From: Dyella amyloliquefaciens
GTDB lineage: Bacteria > Pseudomonadota > Gammaproteobacteria > Xanthomonadales > Rhodanobacteraceae
Direction: 5' to 3'
DNA length: 64,000 bases
Assembly: GCF_004296575.1 (NCBI RefSeq)
Contig: NZ_SAYT01000001.1
Span: 248,001 to 312,000, forward strand
Shown here in pieces: positions 36,970-45,135 of the stretch. A model generated the notes under the pieces. The model was given only the letters and a program-made list of their open reading frames with translations. It was not told where the DNA came from and did no database searches. The first letter of the stretch is position 1. Each line of letters opens with the position of its first letter. The translations under genes and the position numbers were made by a program.

Positions 36970-38799
36970 TCAGCCCATCCGGCGCGACGGCATGCCGCGG
37001 TGGGAGGCCAGCCAGGGCAGTACGTCCGCACCGGGCAGAGGGCGCGCGATATGGAATCCCTGGGCCTCGTCGCAGGCCATGGCCAGCACGCTGTCATAGA
37101 GGTGATGGGTTTCCACGCCTTCCACCACCACGCGGAAACCCATGCTGCGCGCAAGATCCGTCACCGAACGCACGATCGCCTCGTCGTGCCGGCTGGTGCC
37201 CATGCCGCGCACGAACGACTGATCGATCTTCAGGCTGGTCGCCGGCATCTGCCGCAGCGCGGACAGGTTGCTGTAGCCGGTGCCGAAATCGTCGATGGCG
37301 ATGCCGGCGCCGAGCTCGCGTATCGCCGTGAGGTGGCGTCGCGTGGTGGCGCTGTGTTCCATCAGGGTGCTTTCGGTGAACTCCAGTTCCAGCGAATCCA
37401 GGCCGACCTTGTAGCGCTCGGCCACCTGCTGCACGCGGCTGACCAGGTCGGCGCCGAGATCGGTGCTGGATACGTTGAAGGACAGCTTGATGTCGTGCCC
37501 CTTGCTGCGCCACTTGGCCAGCTGCGCCACGCCGTGCTCGAGCACCCATTGGGTGAGCGTGCGCATGAGGCCGGCGCGTTCGGCGAGGCCGATGAAGCGA
37601 CTGGGCGGAATCATGCCCAGCGTGGGGTGATGCCAGCGCGCCAGCGCTTCCAGCGCCACGCAGCGACCGCTGTCCAGGTCGACGCGGGGCTGGTAGTGCA
37701 GGTCGAGTTCAGTGCGGTCGGTGAGTGCCGCGGCCAGCTCGGTAACCAGGAAGAATTCCTGCTGATGCAGCTCATCCTGGCGGCGGTCATACACCGCCCA
37801 ACCCCGCACGCTCTGCTGCGCAGCGTACGAGGCGTTCATCACCAGTCGAAGGGGGTCGCCGCCGCGCAGCTCGCTCTCGCCGATCTTCACCAGGCCCACG
37901 CCCGGCTGGATGGTGAGCGGAATGCCCAGGCAGTCGAACGGTTCGCGCAGGCGCGCGACGAGATAGTCGAGCCTCGCGGTGTCAGCCTCGACATGACGGT
38001 CGGGCAGCACGGCGGCAAAACGCGACGCACCCACCTGGTACAGCCGGGTATCGGGCGGAATCCAGGTCAGCATGCGCTGCGCGACTGCGCGCATCAGTTC
38101 ATCGCCATACGCGTGGCCCATCGCGCGGATGAAGGCGTTGAGGCGTTGCACCGGCGCCACGTCGATGGCGATAACCCAGGTGTGCGATGCCTCTTCGCGC
38201 AGGTGACGGCGCAGGTCGTCGAAGAAGGCGTAGCGGTGCGGCAGCTGGGTGATCGGATCGGTACGGCCCAGATAGCTGCGCAGCACGACGCCGGCGCCGA
38301 TCAGCGAAGCCGCGTCGCGCAGCGAGGTCTGTTCGTGTTCGGTGAGTTCGTCGCGTGGCGCCTGGTCCATCACACACAACGCGCCGATCTGTTTGCCGGT
38401 CAGCGTGTGCACCGGCACGCTGGCAAAGAAACGGATGGGTCCGGCGGTGGCACCGGGTGCCGGTGTGACATCCGCGAAGCGGGCATCGTTGAACGTGTCC
38501 AGCACCACCAGCGACTCCAGGCTGCGTGCCGCCTCCAGGTAAAGCGGATGAAGCATGTGCGGTTCATGGGTCGGCAGTGCACTGCCATTGGCGAACCAGT
38601 AGGCGGTGCCGCCATTGAGCACCAGCGCCACCAGGGGCACGTTGAGCGAACGCGAGACCAGCCGCACGACCGCGTCAAAGCCGGGTACGGCGAAACCTTC
38701 GGGCAATGCTCCGGGAACGGACGTATGGGCGGCTGCACTGTGCGCGCCCGATGGCCCGTCCATGTGCTGCCCCGGGTTGATTCCCGCGGTCATGCGCAT
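36970..38799 (-). CDS. GAF-GGDEF-EAL protein, likely cyclic-di-GMP phosphodiesterase
   Basis: 609 residues. A GAF-like sensor (about 40-180, VPVHTLTGKQIGALCVMD), a GGDEF-like domain (about 185-345) and an EAL domain (about 350-605). The GGDEF active site is lost: the motif position reads VGASRF, so it should not make cyclic-di-GMP. The EAL domain is complete: Glu384-Ala-Leu, FNVSSTDL, EFTEST, DDFGTGYSNL, KIDQSFV and EGVET. It should therefore degrade cyclic-di-GMP, perhaps with GTP binding at the degenerate site as an allosteric switch. No membrane helix is visible, so it is cytoplasmic. It may start at an internal Met. Confidence 0.9.
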   Translation of the reverse strand: MRMTAGINPGQHMDGPSGAHSAAAHTSVPGALPEGFAVPGFDAVVRLVSRSLNVPLVALVLNGGTAYWFANGSALPTHEPHMLHPLYLEAARSLESLVVLDTFNDARFADVTPAPGATAGPIRFFASVPVHTLTGKQIGALCVMDQAPRDELTEHEQTSLRDAASLIGAGVVLRSYLGRTDPITQLPHRYAFFDDLRRHLREEASHTWVIAIDVAPVQRLNAFIRAMGHAYGDELMRAVAQRMLTWIPPDTRLYQVGASRFAAVLPDRHVEADTARLDYLVARLREPFDCLGIPLTIQPGVGLVKIGESELRGGDPLRLVMNASYAAQQSVRGWAVYDRRQDELHQQEFFLVTELAAALTDRTELDLHYQPRVDLDSGRCVALEALARWHHPTLGMIPPSRFIGLAERAGLMRTLTQWVLEHGVAQLAKWRSKGHDIKLSFNVSSTDLGADLVSRVQQVAERYKVGLDSLELEFTESTLMEHSATTRRHLTAIRELGAGIAIDDFGTGYSNLSALRQMPATSLKIDQSFVRGMGTSRHDEAIVRSVTDLARSMGFRVVVEGVETHHLYDSVLAMACDEAQGFHIARPLPGADVLPWLASHRGMPSRRMG

Positions 38800-38945
38800 C
38801 GTAATCTCACCCCTGTGAGGAACGGCGTAATGTCTCCGTCAGTCGAGGCTACTGCAGCCGTGTAACCGACTGCAATGAGACGAATGGAGTGCAGGTCGCG
38901 CCTTCTTGCGAGCGCACCCCTTGTACGAAACAACGGCCGGGTGGC

Positions 38946-39323
38946 CTAGTCCTTGATGCTGAAGTCGATCTCGATGGGGTACGGCGCCGGTGAAGCGGGA
39001 GGCGCGGGCAGTATCCAGCTCGCGTATTGGCCGGCCATGCAGGTGGCGACGGACGTTGCCGGCTGAACGGCGATATCCGTCAGACGCCCATCGGTGTTCA
39101 CGTTGGCCACTAGGGTGAATGGCGACTTGTCCGCTGGCGTGTTGCTGGAGAGGCAGGCCTTGTACGCATCGGTGGTGGGATTGCCGATGCGCTCCCACAT
39201 TTTCTTCTGGTAGGCAGGGCCGGTGGCTGCGCCTTCGGCCAGCTTGGCCTGGCTCACCCGGGTGTGAAAGTCGGTGCCGATGCCGGGGCTCAGCTGCAGG
39301 GCGACGGCGAGCAGGATGGACAT
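38946..39323 (-). CDS. Exported protein of unknown function, weak TonB-C-like tail
   Basis: 125 residues from ATG 39323. The N-terminus (MSILLAVALQLSPGIG) is a short signal-like helix. The C-terminal region (FTLVANVNTDGRLTDIAVQPA, two cysteines in ACLSS and ATCMAG, then LPAPPASPAPYPIEIDF) resembles the TonB C-terminal fold, where a variable such as a residual Cys pair often occurs, but the match is weak. Function unknown. The longer open frame to 39422 runs into a REP element and is not used. The gene stands between a GGDEF/EAL gene and zapE. Confidence 0.55.
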   Translation of the reverse strand: MSILLAVALQLSPGIGTDFHTRVSQAKLAEGAATGPAYQKKMWERIGNPTTDAYKACLSSNTPADKSPFTLVANVNTDGRLTDIAVQPATSVATCMAGQYASWILPAPPASPAPYPIEIDFSIKD

Positions 39324-39367
39324 GAGGGGCTCCGTGTCTTGGTAGGACGCCACGGTATTGCATCCCT

Positions 39368-39484
39368 TGTGGGAGCGCACCCTGTGCGCGACGAGCGGAG
39401 GGTGCGTGACCGTCAAGGTCATGCACTGGGTTCAGCTTTGAATGCGCCGCTCCGGTCCAGTCGCGCACAGGGTGCGCTCCCACA
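39368..39484. repeat. REP dimer, GTGGG subtype
   Basis: Inverted arms at 39368-39392 and 39460-39484, each with TGTGGGAGCGCACCCTGTGC in place of the GTAGG form. It separates zapE from the gene downstream of it. Confidence 0.85.
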
Positions 39485-39505
39485 GGGGCTGGAGGGTGTG
39501 TTGCG

Positions 39506-40627
39506 TCAGGGCAGATGATCGCTCGCCAGGTATTCCTCGCTCTGCATCTCGATCAATCGCGATTCCGTGCGACCGAACTCCGCGCGCAGGCGTTCACCGT
39601 CGTACAGCTCCGTGATCGGCGCGGCGGCGGAAAGTACCAGCTTCACGTGGCGGTCGTAGAACTCGTCCACCAGCAACACGAAGCGGCGTGCCGCATCGTC
39701 GCTGTAGACGGTGAACTGCGGCACGTTGGAGATGATCACCGCCGGTCCGGCCTTCGCCAGCTCGATGTAGTCGGATACCGCGCGCGGACCTTCGCACAGT
39801 GCGGCGAATTCGAACCACAGGATGTTCGCCGCGCGCTTGCGCACCGGAATCGGGCGATCGTTGAGGATGATCTCGCCGCCTTCCTCCACCTGACCCTCCG
39901 CCTGGCTGGTGAAGATCCGCGACAGCGCGCGTTCGGCTTCCGGGCCGGGTGGCGTCTGGTACACCGCGGCCTGGGTGAGCGCGCGCAGGCGCCAGTCGTG
40001 CGAGGAGATCATCTGCACCACGCGGCAGTGCTTCTCGATCAGCGCGATGGCGGGCAGGAAGCGTGCGCGCTGCAGGCCATCCTTGTAGAGGTTGGCCGGC
40101 GCCGTGTTGGAGGTGGTTACCAGGCTCACGCCGCGCTCGAACAGCGCCTGCAGCAACGTGGCCAGGATCATCGCGTCGCCGATGTCGTTGACCAGGAATT
40201 CGTCCAGGCACACCACACGGCAGCGCGAGGCGATGTTGGAGGCTACCTCGAGCAGCGGATCCTGCCGCTCGCCGAGCGCGCGCAACTGCTCGTGCACTTC
40301 GCCCATGAAGCGGTGGTAGTGACGACGTAACGCCATGCCCGACGGCAGGCTCGCCACGAACAGGTCCATCAGGAAGGTCTTGCCGCGACCCACGCTGCCC
40401 CACAGGTACAGGCCCTGCACGCCTTCGCGGTCGTCATTGCCGAGCAGGGCTTTCAGACGTCCGAACAGGCCGCCGCCGTTGGTGGCGGCGATGCTGGCGA
40501 TGAGTTCCGCGTGCATGCGATCAAATTCGGGCAGCAGCGCCTGCTGGGCCGGGTCGGCTTCCCAGCGATGCGCAGCGACGCCTTCGTGGTAACGCGCACT
40601 GGGCGCGAGCTGTGGGGTATCACTCAT
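39506..40627 (-). CDS. zapE: Cell-division ATPase ZapE (AFG1/LACE1 family)
   Basis: 373 residues (E. coli ZapE 375). An AAA-type ATPase of the AFG1 family, shown in E. coli to bind FtsZ and reduce polymer stability under stress. Walker A is GSVGRGKT (77-84), Walker B is CRVVCLDEFLV (about 140-150), with the DDDM-like FMGEVHEQLR before it. SNTAPANLYKDGLQR and IQTPP-like phrases are kept. No signal or membrane segment. The gene is 63 bp upstream-adjacent to a hydrolase gene on the same strand, possibly co-transcribed. Confidence 0.92.
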   Translation of the reverse strand: MSDTPQLAPSARYHEGVAAHRWEADPAQQALLPEFDRMHAELIASIAATNGGGLFGRLKALLGNDDREGVQGLYLWGSVGRGKTFLMDLFVASLPSGMALRRHYHRFMGEVHEQLRALGERQDPLLEVASNIASRCRVVCLDEFLVNDIGDAMILATLLQALFERGVSLVTTSNTAPANLYKDGLQRARFLPAIALIEKHCRVVQMISSHDWRLRALTQAAVYQTPPGPEAERALSRIFTSQAEGQVEEGGEIILNDRPIPVRKRAANILWFEFAALCEGPRAVSDYIELAKAGPAVIISNVPQFTVYSDDAARRFVLLVDEFYDRHVKLVLSAAAPITELYDGERLRAEFGRTESRLIEMQSEEYLASDHLP

Positions 40628-40690
40628 GGGTACGGCTGATGTGGGGGAGGGTCCACCCGTGGGGAGCGGGCGTGGGGAAGGGGTGCGGCA

Positions 40691-41380
40691 TCAGTCCTGA
40701 CGCAGCGGCGGCAGCCAGGGCTGCACTTCGTGCTTGATCGCGCCGCGCAGGTCCATCAGGCGGCGGTGGAAGAAATGGCTGGTCTCGGGCATGCGCACCA
40801 GTTCGGGCTTTTTCGCCATGCCGTCGATCCAGTCGAACACGGCCTGCGGATCGACCACTTCGTCCTCTTCGCCCTGCACCACCAGCCAGGGACAGCTAGG
40901 CAGCTCGAAGCCCTCGAACGGCCAGCGGCCGGCGGGCGGCGCGATGCTGATCAGGGCGTCCGCGTGCAGTCGCACCGCGTTGCGGATGGAAACGTAGCTG
41001 CCGAACGAGAATCCGGCCAGCCAGAGTGCGTCGCCCGGGCGTACCCGGCGGGCCCAGGCCACCACGGCCGCGAGGTCATCGCCCTCGCCGTTGCCGTGAT
41101 CGTAAGTACCTTCGGATTCGCCGGTGCCGCGGAAGTTGAAGCGCACCGTGTCCAGCCCCGATTCGCGCAGTGCGCGCTCCACCATGGTCACCACCTTGTT
41201 GTGCATGGTGCCGCCTTGGAGCGGATGCGGATGGCAGATGATGGCGGTGCCGCGGCGGGCCTCTTCGGGCAGGGCCACGTCGCTGATCGTTTCGAGCTTG
41301 CCGGCGGGTCCTTCCAGCGCGAAGCTGGCGACCTGCTCGGGAAAGTGGTCGGGTTGGGTGGGGAGCAAGACGGGATTCAT
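40691..41380 (-). CDS. Alpha/beta hydrolase (COG2945-type)
   Basis: 229 residues from ATG 41380. HPHPLQGGTMHNKV (about 53-66) contains the oxyanion-type HxHP motif of this group; the nucleophile elbow is GFSFGS near residue 122. Asp in EEDEVVDP and His in ETSHFFHRR complete the triad. It is cytoplasmic, and the substrate is not known. It stands between zapE and a divergent ACP phosphodiesterase gene. Confidence 0.85.
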   Translation of the reverse strand: MNPVLLPTQPDHFPEQVASFALEGPAGKLETISDVALPEEARRGTAIICHPHPLQGGTMHNKVVTMVERALRESGLDTVRFNFRGTGESEGTYDHGNGEGDDLAAVVAWARRVRPGDALWLAGFSFGSYVSIRNAVRLHADALISIAPPAGRWPFEGFELPSCPWLVVQGEEDEVVDPQAVFDWIDGMAKKPELVRMPETSHFFHRRLMDLRGAIKHEVQPWLPPLRQD

Positions 41381-41437
41381 GGCCAAGATGATAACCGGCA
41401 CATGTGTCTGGCGTAGACGCTGCTCGGAGCGAATCGC

Positions 41438-42034
41438 ATGAACCACCTGGCCCATACCCTGTTGGCGGGCGACGACGAACTGCTGCAACTCGGCGGTTTG
41501 ATGGGGGATTTCGTCCACGGGACACCCGATCCGGCGCTGCCGCCGGGCGTGATCGCCGGCATCCGCCTGCACCGCGCCATCGACGTCTATACCGACAGCC
41601 ACCCGGAGGTGGCCCAGGCACGCGCACTGCTGCCGGCCCCGTTCCGCCGCTACGGCGGCATCCTGCTGGACATGTGGTTCGATCACCTGATCGCCCGTGA
41701 ATTTCCCCGCTGGAGCAAGCACCGATTGGACACGTATTCGGCCGGCGTGCGCGACCTGCTGGACCGGCACGAGGCGCTGCTACCCCCCGGCCTGCAACGG
41801 TTCCGGCTGTACATGGAAGCCCATGCGCTTCCCGGCGGCTACGCCCGCCCGGAGGAGCTGGCGGCGGCCCTGGATGGCATTTCCTACCGTCTGCGCCGGG
41901 CGAATCCGGTGGGCGAGGCCATGCCTATTCTCACCGGACTTGAGCGTCCGCTGCAGGCGCGGTTCGAGGCGTTTTATCCGCAGTTGCAGGATTTTGCGCG
42001 GCGTTGGCGGGAGGTGGAGCTGCCGGCGAGGTAG
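41438..42034 (+). CDS. acpH: Acyl carrier protein phosphodiesterase
   Basis: 198 residues (E. coli AcpH 193). Removes 4'-phosphopantetheine from acyl carrier protein. The N-terminus MNHLAHTLLA followed by GGLMGDFVHG (Asp27 in the metal site) and HRAIDVYTDSHP is characteristic of the HD-like fold of this family. It ends before a 790-bp gene-free region. Confidence 0.9.
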   Translation: MNHLAHTLLAGDDELLQLGGLMGDFVHGTPDPALPPGVIAGIRLHRAIDVYTDSHPEVAQARALLPAPFRRYGGILLDMWFDHLIAREFPRWSKHRLDTYSAGVRDLLDRHEALLPPGLQRFRLYMEAHALPGGYARPEELAAALDGISYRLRRANPVGEAMPILTGLERPLQARFEAFYPQLQDFARRWREVELPAR

Positions 42035-42109
42035 GTGGTGGCACCGGGCCTTATGTCCTGCAAAGTGGCCCTCTCCCGCGAGGGGCGCCGGCACTTCTGC
42101 CAGCTCTCC

Positions 42110-42133
42110 TGTAGGAGCGCACCCAGTGCGCGA
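42110..42133 (+). repeat. Single REP arm (GTAG type)
   Basis: One arm starting TGTAGGAGCGCACCCAGTGC without an inverted partner within 150 bp. Confidence 0.85.
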
Positions 42134-42204
42134 TCGCCTTTCGCCACGGTCCTTCCTATCCGTCACTCCTGCGAAGGCAGAAGTCCAGTGACTTTCGCCT
42201 TGGA

Positions 42205-42440
42205 TCTGGCAATGTCGCCAGCTTGCTCGCCTGCCGCGGGCTTCCGAGCCGCTGCCGCGGCCCGGGTCACTTTCTCTTGCTTGCCCAAGAGAAAGTAACC
42301 AAAGAGAAGGGCACCCCGCGTGACGCTGGCAGGGCTACGCCCAGCCAGTCCGTGAGGGGCGGCCGGGCTTTTCGACCGGGCTCCTGCCCGGACGAAAAGT
42401 GCCCGACGTCCTGTCGGGCACCCCTGCGGGGCCTGATCGT
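42205..42440. other. Structured dispersed-type intergenic element with three hairpins
   Basis: Part of a 790-bp region without a supportable gene. Hairpin 1: ACTTTCTCTTG (42269-42279) with CAAGAGAAAGT (42286-42296), extended by GGT/ACC across one mismatch. Hairpin 2: TTTTCG and CCGGGC (42369-42381) with GCCCGG and CGAAAA (42386-42398), one A-A mismatch, TCCT loop. Hairpin 3 abuts it: GTGCCCGAC (42399-42407) with GTCGGGCAC (42413-42421). The first hairpin with its GTAACCAAAGAGAAGG flank is a sequence I recall seeing dispersed in Xanthomonadaceae and related genomes, often miscalled as small proteins. Confidence 0.6.
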
Positions 42441-42529
42441 CCACCCCTCACCGCCACGCAGGGGCCCCTGTGCAGGCTCGTGCCGCTGGGCGGCACATCG
42501 CTTTCCGGAGGTGGTGGCCGCCCATTCGT

Positions 42530-42612
42530 TGTGGGAGCGCACCCTGTGCGCGACCGCAGCGCTACGACGTCACCGCTCCGTTGGCTTTTCGCGCACTGGG
42601 TGCGCCCCTACA
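42530..42612. repeat. Hybrid REP dimer (GTGGG left arm, GTAGG-type right arm)
   Basis: Left arm 42530-42554 is GTGGGAGCGCACCCTGTGC, while the right arm 42588-42612 reads GCGCACTGGGTGCGCCCCTA, the GTAG-type form with one change. The inner sequence ends GCTCCGTTGGCTTTTCGC like other GTAG-type dimers. Confidence 0.85.
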
Positions 42613-42709
42613 GGCGAGGGATAGGGGGCGCCGCCGCGAGCACTCATCCCCCTCCCGAGGGGAGAGGGAGCGACAGCTCGCGAACCTGGGAGGTGCGTCT
42701 GATCTGCCT

Positions 42710-42734
42710 GTCGCGCACAGGGTGCGCCCCCACA
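42710..42734 (-). repeat. Single REP arm (GTGGG type)
   Basis: GTCGCGCACAGGGTGCGCCC followed by CCACA; lone arm in reverse orientation close to the cytochrome gene terminator. Confidence 0.8.
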
Positions 42735-42771
42735 AAGAGAGAGGGTGCGTCCGGCAGGGCGTCCCACAACG

Positions 42772-42799
42772 AAAAACGCCGCCCCGAGGGGCGGCGTTT
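42772..42799 (-). terminator. Rho-independent terminator of the cytochrome c gene
   Basis: 11-bp stem AAACGCCGCCC / GGGCGGCGTTT with a 4-nt loop. On the minus strand a TTTTT run follows the stem; it starts 26 nt after the cytochrome stop. Confidence 0.9.
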
Positions 42800-42824
42800 C
42801 ATCGACATCCTGGCGATCAGCCGA

Positions 42825-43358
42825 TTACTTGGCCTGATCCACAATCCAGTGCACCGCGTTCTTCACCTGCTCATCGGTGAGCGCCGGATTGCCGCCCTTG
42901 GCCGGCATCATGTTGCCATCCGGGCCCTTGTAGCCCTCGATTGCATGCTTGACCAGGGTGTCGAGGCCCTCGGCGATGCGCGGACCCCAGTTGGCCTTGT
43001 CGCCGAGCTTCGGTGCGCCGGCCACGCCAGCGGTGTGGCAGCTGTGGCAGAGGTTGTCGTAGATGGTCTTGCCGTCGGTGGTGCCACCGTAGGCGACCTG
43101 CGAGGCGGCGGCCTTGGCGGCGGCTTCCTGCGCGGCGGCCATGGCGGCGCGGCCCGTGTCACCCGCGTAAACGGCACCCGCCGGCGCAATGCGCTCGGCA
43201 ACCTGCTTGGAGGTGTCCGGATTGATTTCCTTGGGCTCGTGGTCGTAGATCAACCAGGCGCCACCGATCAGCAGCAGGGTCAGCACGCCCAGGCCCGCGA
43301 TCAGCAACGAGAAGCTGCGCATGAAGCTCTGGTCGGATTTGGTCATGGAACCGCTCAC
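42825..43358 (-). CDS. Membrane-anchored cytochrome c (c5 family)
   Basis: 177 residues. One N-terminal membrane helix (about 15-37) holds the protein in the inner membrane with the haem domain in the periplasm. A low-complexity Ala-rich linker follows (around 60-90). The haem site is CHSCH (Cys104, Cys107, His108) and the axial Met is probably in GNMMPAKGG near residue 149. GTG at 43358 has GGAG 7 nt upstream; ATG at 43346 is the alternative. This type usually carries electrons to a terminal oxidase. It is divergent from the efflux adaptor gene. Confidence 0.9.
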   Translation of the reverse strand: MSGSMTKSDQSFMRSFSLLIAGLGVLTLLLIGGAWLIYDHEPKEINPDTSKQVAERIAPAGAVYAGDTGRAAMAAAQEAAAKAAASQVAYGGTTDGKTIYDNLCHSCHTAGVAGAPKLGDKANWGPRIAEGLDTLVKHAIEGYKGPDGNMMPAKGGNPALTDEQVKNAVHWIVDQAK

Positions 43359-43699
43359 GCAATCACTCCATCTCTAGGACGGCCTTGCAGCCGAGTTAGG
43401 CACAGGTTCAGACAACAAGGATGGGAGTATAGACGAAGCCCGAGCCAAGTTTCAGGGCGGCATGAGCCTCAATTGACGGTTGCCATGCGCGGCGATTTCA
43501 CGCACTTTTCTCCGTTTTGACGCGATCACGCGGTAAAAACCCTGCCATCGGTCATGGGGCACCCATGTCAACTGGCATTGTCTATTCCCGTTGATCTCAC
43601 CCTATCCTTTCATCCGACGTACAAGTCAGGCGCAAGGAAGGTGTTCCTGCAGCGCCGGTGAGGTCGGGTGGGCCTGCCGTCTATTTCTGGGAGTTTTTC
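43359..43699. promoter_or_regulatory. Divergent intergenic region, cytochrome c / efflux adaptor
   Basis: 341 bp. Contains two TTGAC-type -35-like sites (43473 and 43517), but neither has a well-placed -10. No gene, repeat or strong hairpin is seen. Confidence 0.35.
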
Positions 43700-44956
43700 A
43701 TGTCGCGTTTTTGGAAGATCGCGCTGGTCGTTGTGGCCGTGATCGTGGTGGGAGCGGTGGGCTTCCGTCTGTTGCACAAGCCGGGCGCCGAGGGTGGCGA
43801 GGCGGGTCAGCAGAGCGGTCAGCGTCAGGGACGGGGCCAGGGGCAGGACAAGGATAAGGACACGCCTGTGCCCGTGACCGTCGAGCCGGTGGTCAAGCAG
43901 GACGTGCCGGTGTACCTCACCGCGCTGGGCACCGTGCAGGCGCTCAATACCGTCACCATCAACCCGCAGGTCAGCGGGCAGATGCTGAGCATCAATTTCA
44001 AGGAAGGCCAGGAAGTGAAGAAGGGCGACCTGCTGGCGCAGATCGATCCGCGCACGTTCCAGGCCGCCTATGACCAGTCCGTCGCCAAGCAGGAGCAGGA
44101 CGAGGCCCAGCTCGCCACCGCGCAGAGCACGCTCAAGCGCAACGATGCGCTGGTTGCCAAGGGCTACGTGGCCCAGCTGGACATGGACACCTTCCGCAAC
44201 AACGTGGCCAACCTGACCGCCACCGTGGCCGCCGACAAGGCCGCCGTGCGTTCGGCCAAGGTCAACCTCGATTACACCCGCATCGTCTCGCCGATCGACG
44301 GCGTGGCGGGCATCCGCAACGTGGACCCGGGCAACGTGGTGACCACCACCACGGCCGTGGTGACGCTGACGCAGATCCATCCGATCTACGTCACCTTCAA
44401 CCTGCCGGAGCAGAACCTCGAGATGGTGCGTTCCGCCTCCGGCGGCGGCGACCCGCTGGAAGTGCTGGCGCTGGATCGTGCCGACGCGCACACCATCGCC
44501 GCCGACGGCCAGCTCAACGTGGTGGACAACCAGATCGATACCACCACCGGCACCTTCAAGCTGCGTTCGATCTTCCAGAACGCGAAGGGTGACCTGTGGC
44601 CGGGCCAGTTCGTCAACGTGCGCCTGAAGGTCCGCACGGTGTCCGGCGGCCTGGTGATCCCGGCGCAGGCGGTGCAGCGCGGTCCGGATGGCGACTACGT
44701 GTACCTCGTGCAGCAGGACGAGACGGTCAAGATGAATCCGGTGAAGGTCGCCGGTGAAGTGGGCGACAGCCACGTGATGATCGGTTCGGGCCTGGCGCTC
44801 AACGACAAGGTGGTCACCGAGGGCCAGTTCCGCCTCAAGCCGGGCAGCAAGGTCAAGGCGCTCAAGCCGGGCGAAGTGCCGGCCGCGCCGACCCAGGCGG
44901 AGATGGACAAGGCCAAGAAGGGCGCGCAGAAGCAGGGCGGTCGCCGCGGCGGCTGA
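43700..44956 (+). CDS. RND efflux periplasmic adaptor (MdtA/MuxA-like)
   Basis: 418 residues from ATG 43700, with GGGAG upstream. An N-terminal membrane anchor/signal (about 4-24), then the membrane-fusion-protein layout: biotinyl-lipoyl half-site (VSGQMLSINFKEGQEVKKGDLLAQID near 100), coiled hairpin (about 115-190), second lipoyl half (IVSPIDGVAGIRNVDPGNVV), and beta-barrel and membrane-proximal domains. C-terminal lysine-rich tail. It couples the RND pumps downstream to an outer-membrane channel that is not encoded here. Confidence 0.92.
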   Translation: MSRFWKIALVVVAVIVVGAVGFRLLHKPGAEGGEAGQQSGQRQGRGQGQDKDKDTPVPVTVEPVVKQDVPVYLTALGTVQALNTVTINPQVSGQMLSINFKEGQEVKKGDLLAQIDPRTFQAAYDQSVAKQEQDEAQLATAQSTLKRNDALVAKGYVAQLDMDTFRNNVANLTATVAADKAAVRSAKVNLDYTRIVSPIDGVAGIRNVDPGNVVTTTTAVVTLTQIHPIYVTFNLPEQNLEMVRSASGGGDPLEVLALDRADAHTIAADGQLNVVDNQIDTTTGTFKLRSIFQNAKGDLWPGQFVNVRLKVRTVSGGLVIPAQAVQRGPDGDYVYLVQQDETVKMNPVKVAGEVGDSHVMIGSGLALNDKVVTEGQFRLKPGSKVKALKPGEVPAAPTQAEMDKAKKGAQKQGGRRGG

Positions 44957-45135
44957 CGACGCGAGGCGCGGGATGAGGGATGAATGGCGAGTGCGCGAGA
45001 AGCGGACCGATCGTCATTCATCCCGGCGGCAGAGCGGCGCGAGCATGCGCCCTCGCCACCCATCCCTGACCCCTGCAGCAACAACACCAGGCGCCGCGGG
45101 ACTGGCGCTCGCCACACACATCGACGGCTAACCCC

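Noticed and set aside
38905..38931. A degenerate REP arm (GAGCGCACCCC) before the GAF-GGDEF-EAL gene
   Set aside because: Only the short GAGCGCACC core is kept and the hairpin partner is lost; not enough to call.
42163..42624. Several small open frames on both strands (with QEKVT or GKQEK phrases)
   Set aside because: They are readings of the structured repeat element and REP arms; they have no ribosome sites and several frames are open at once.
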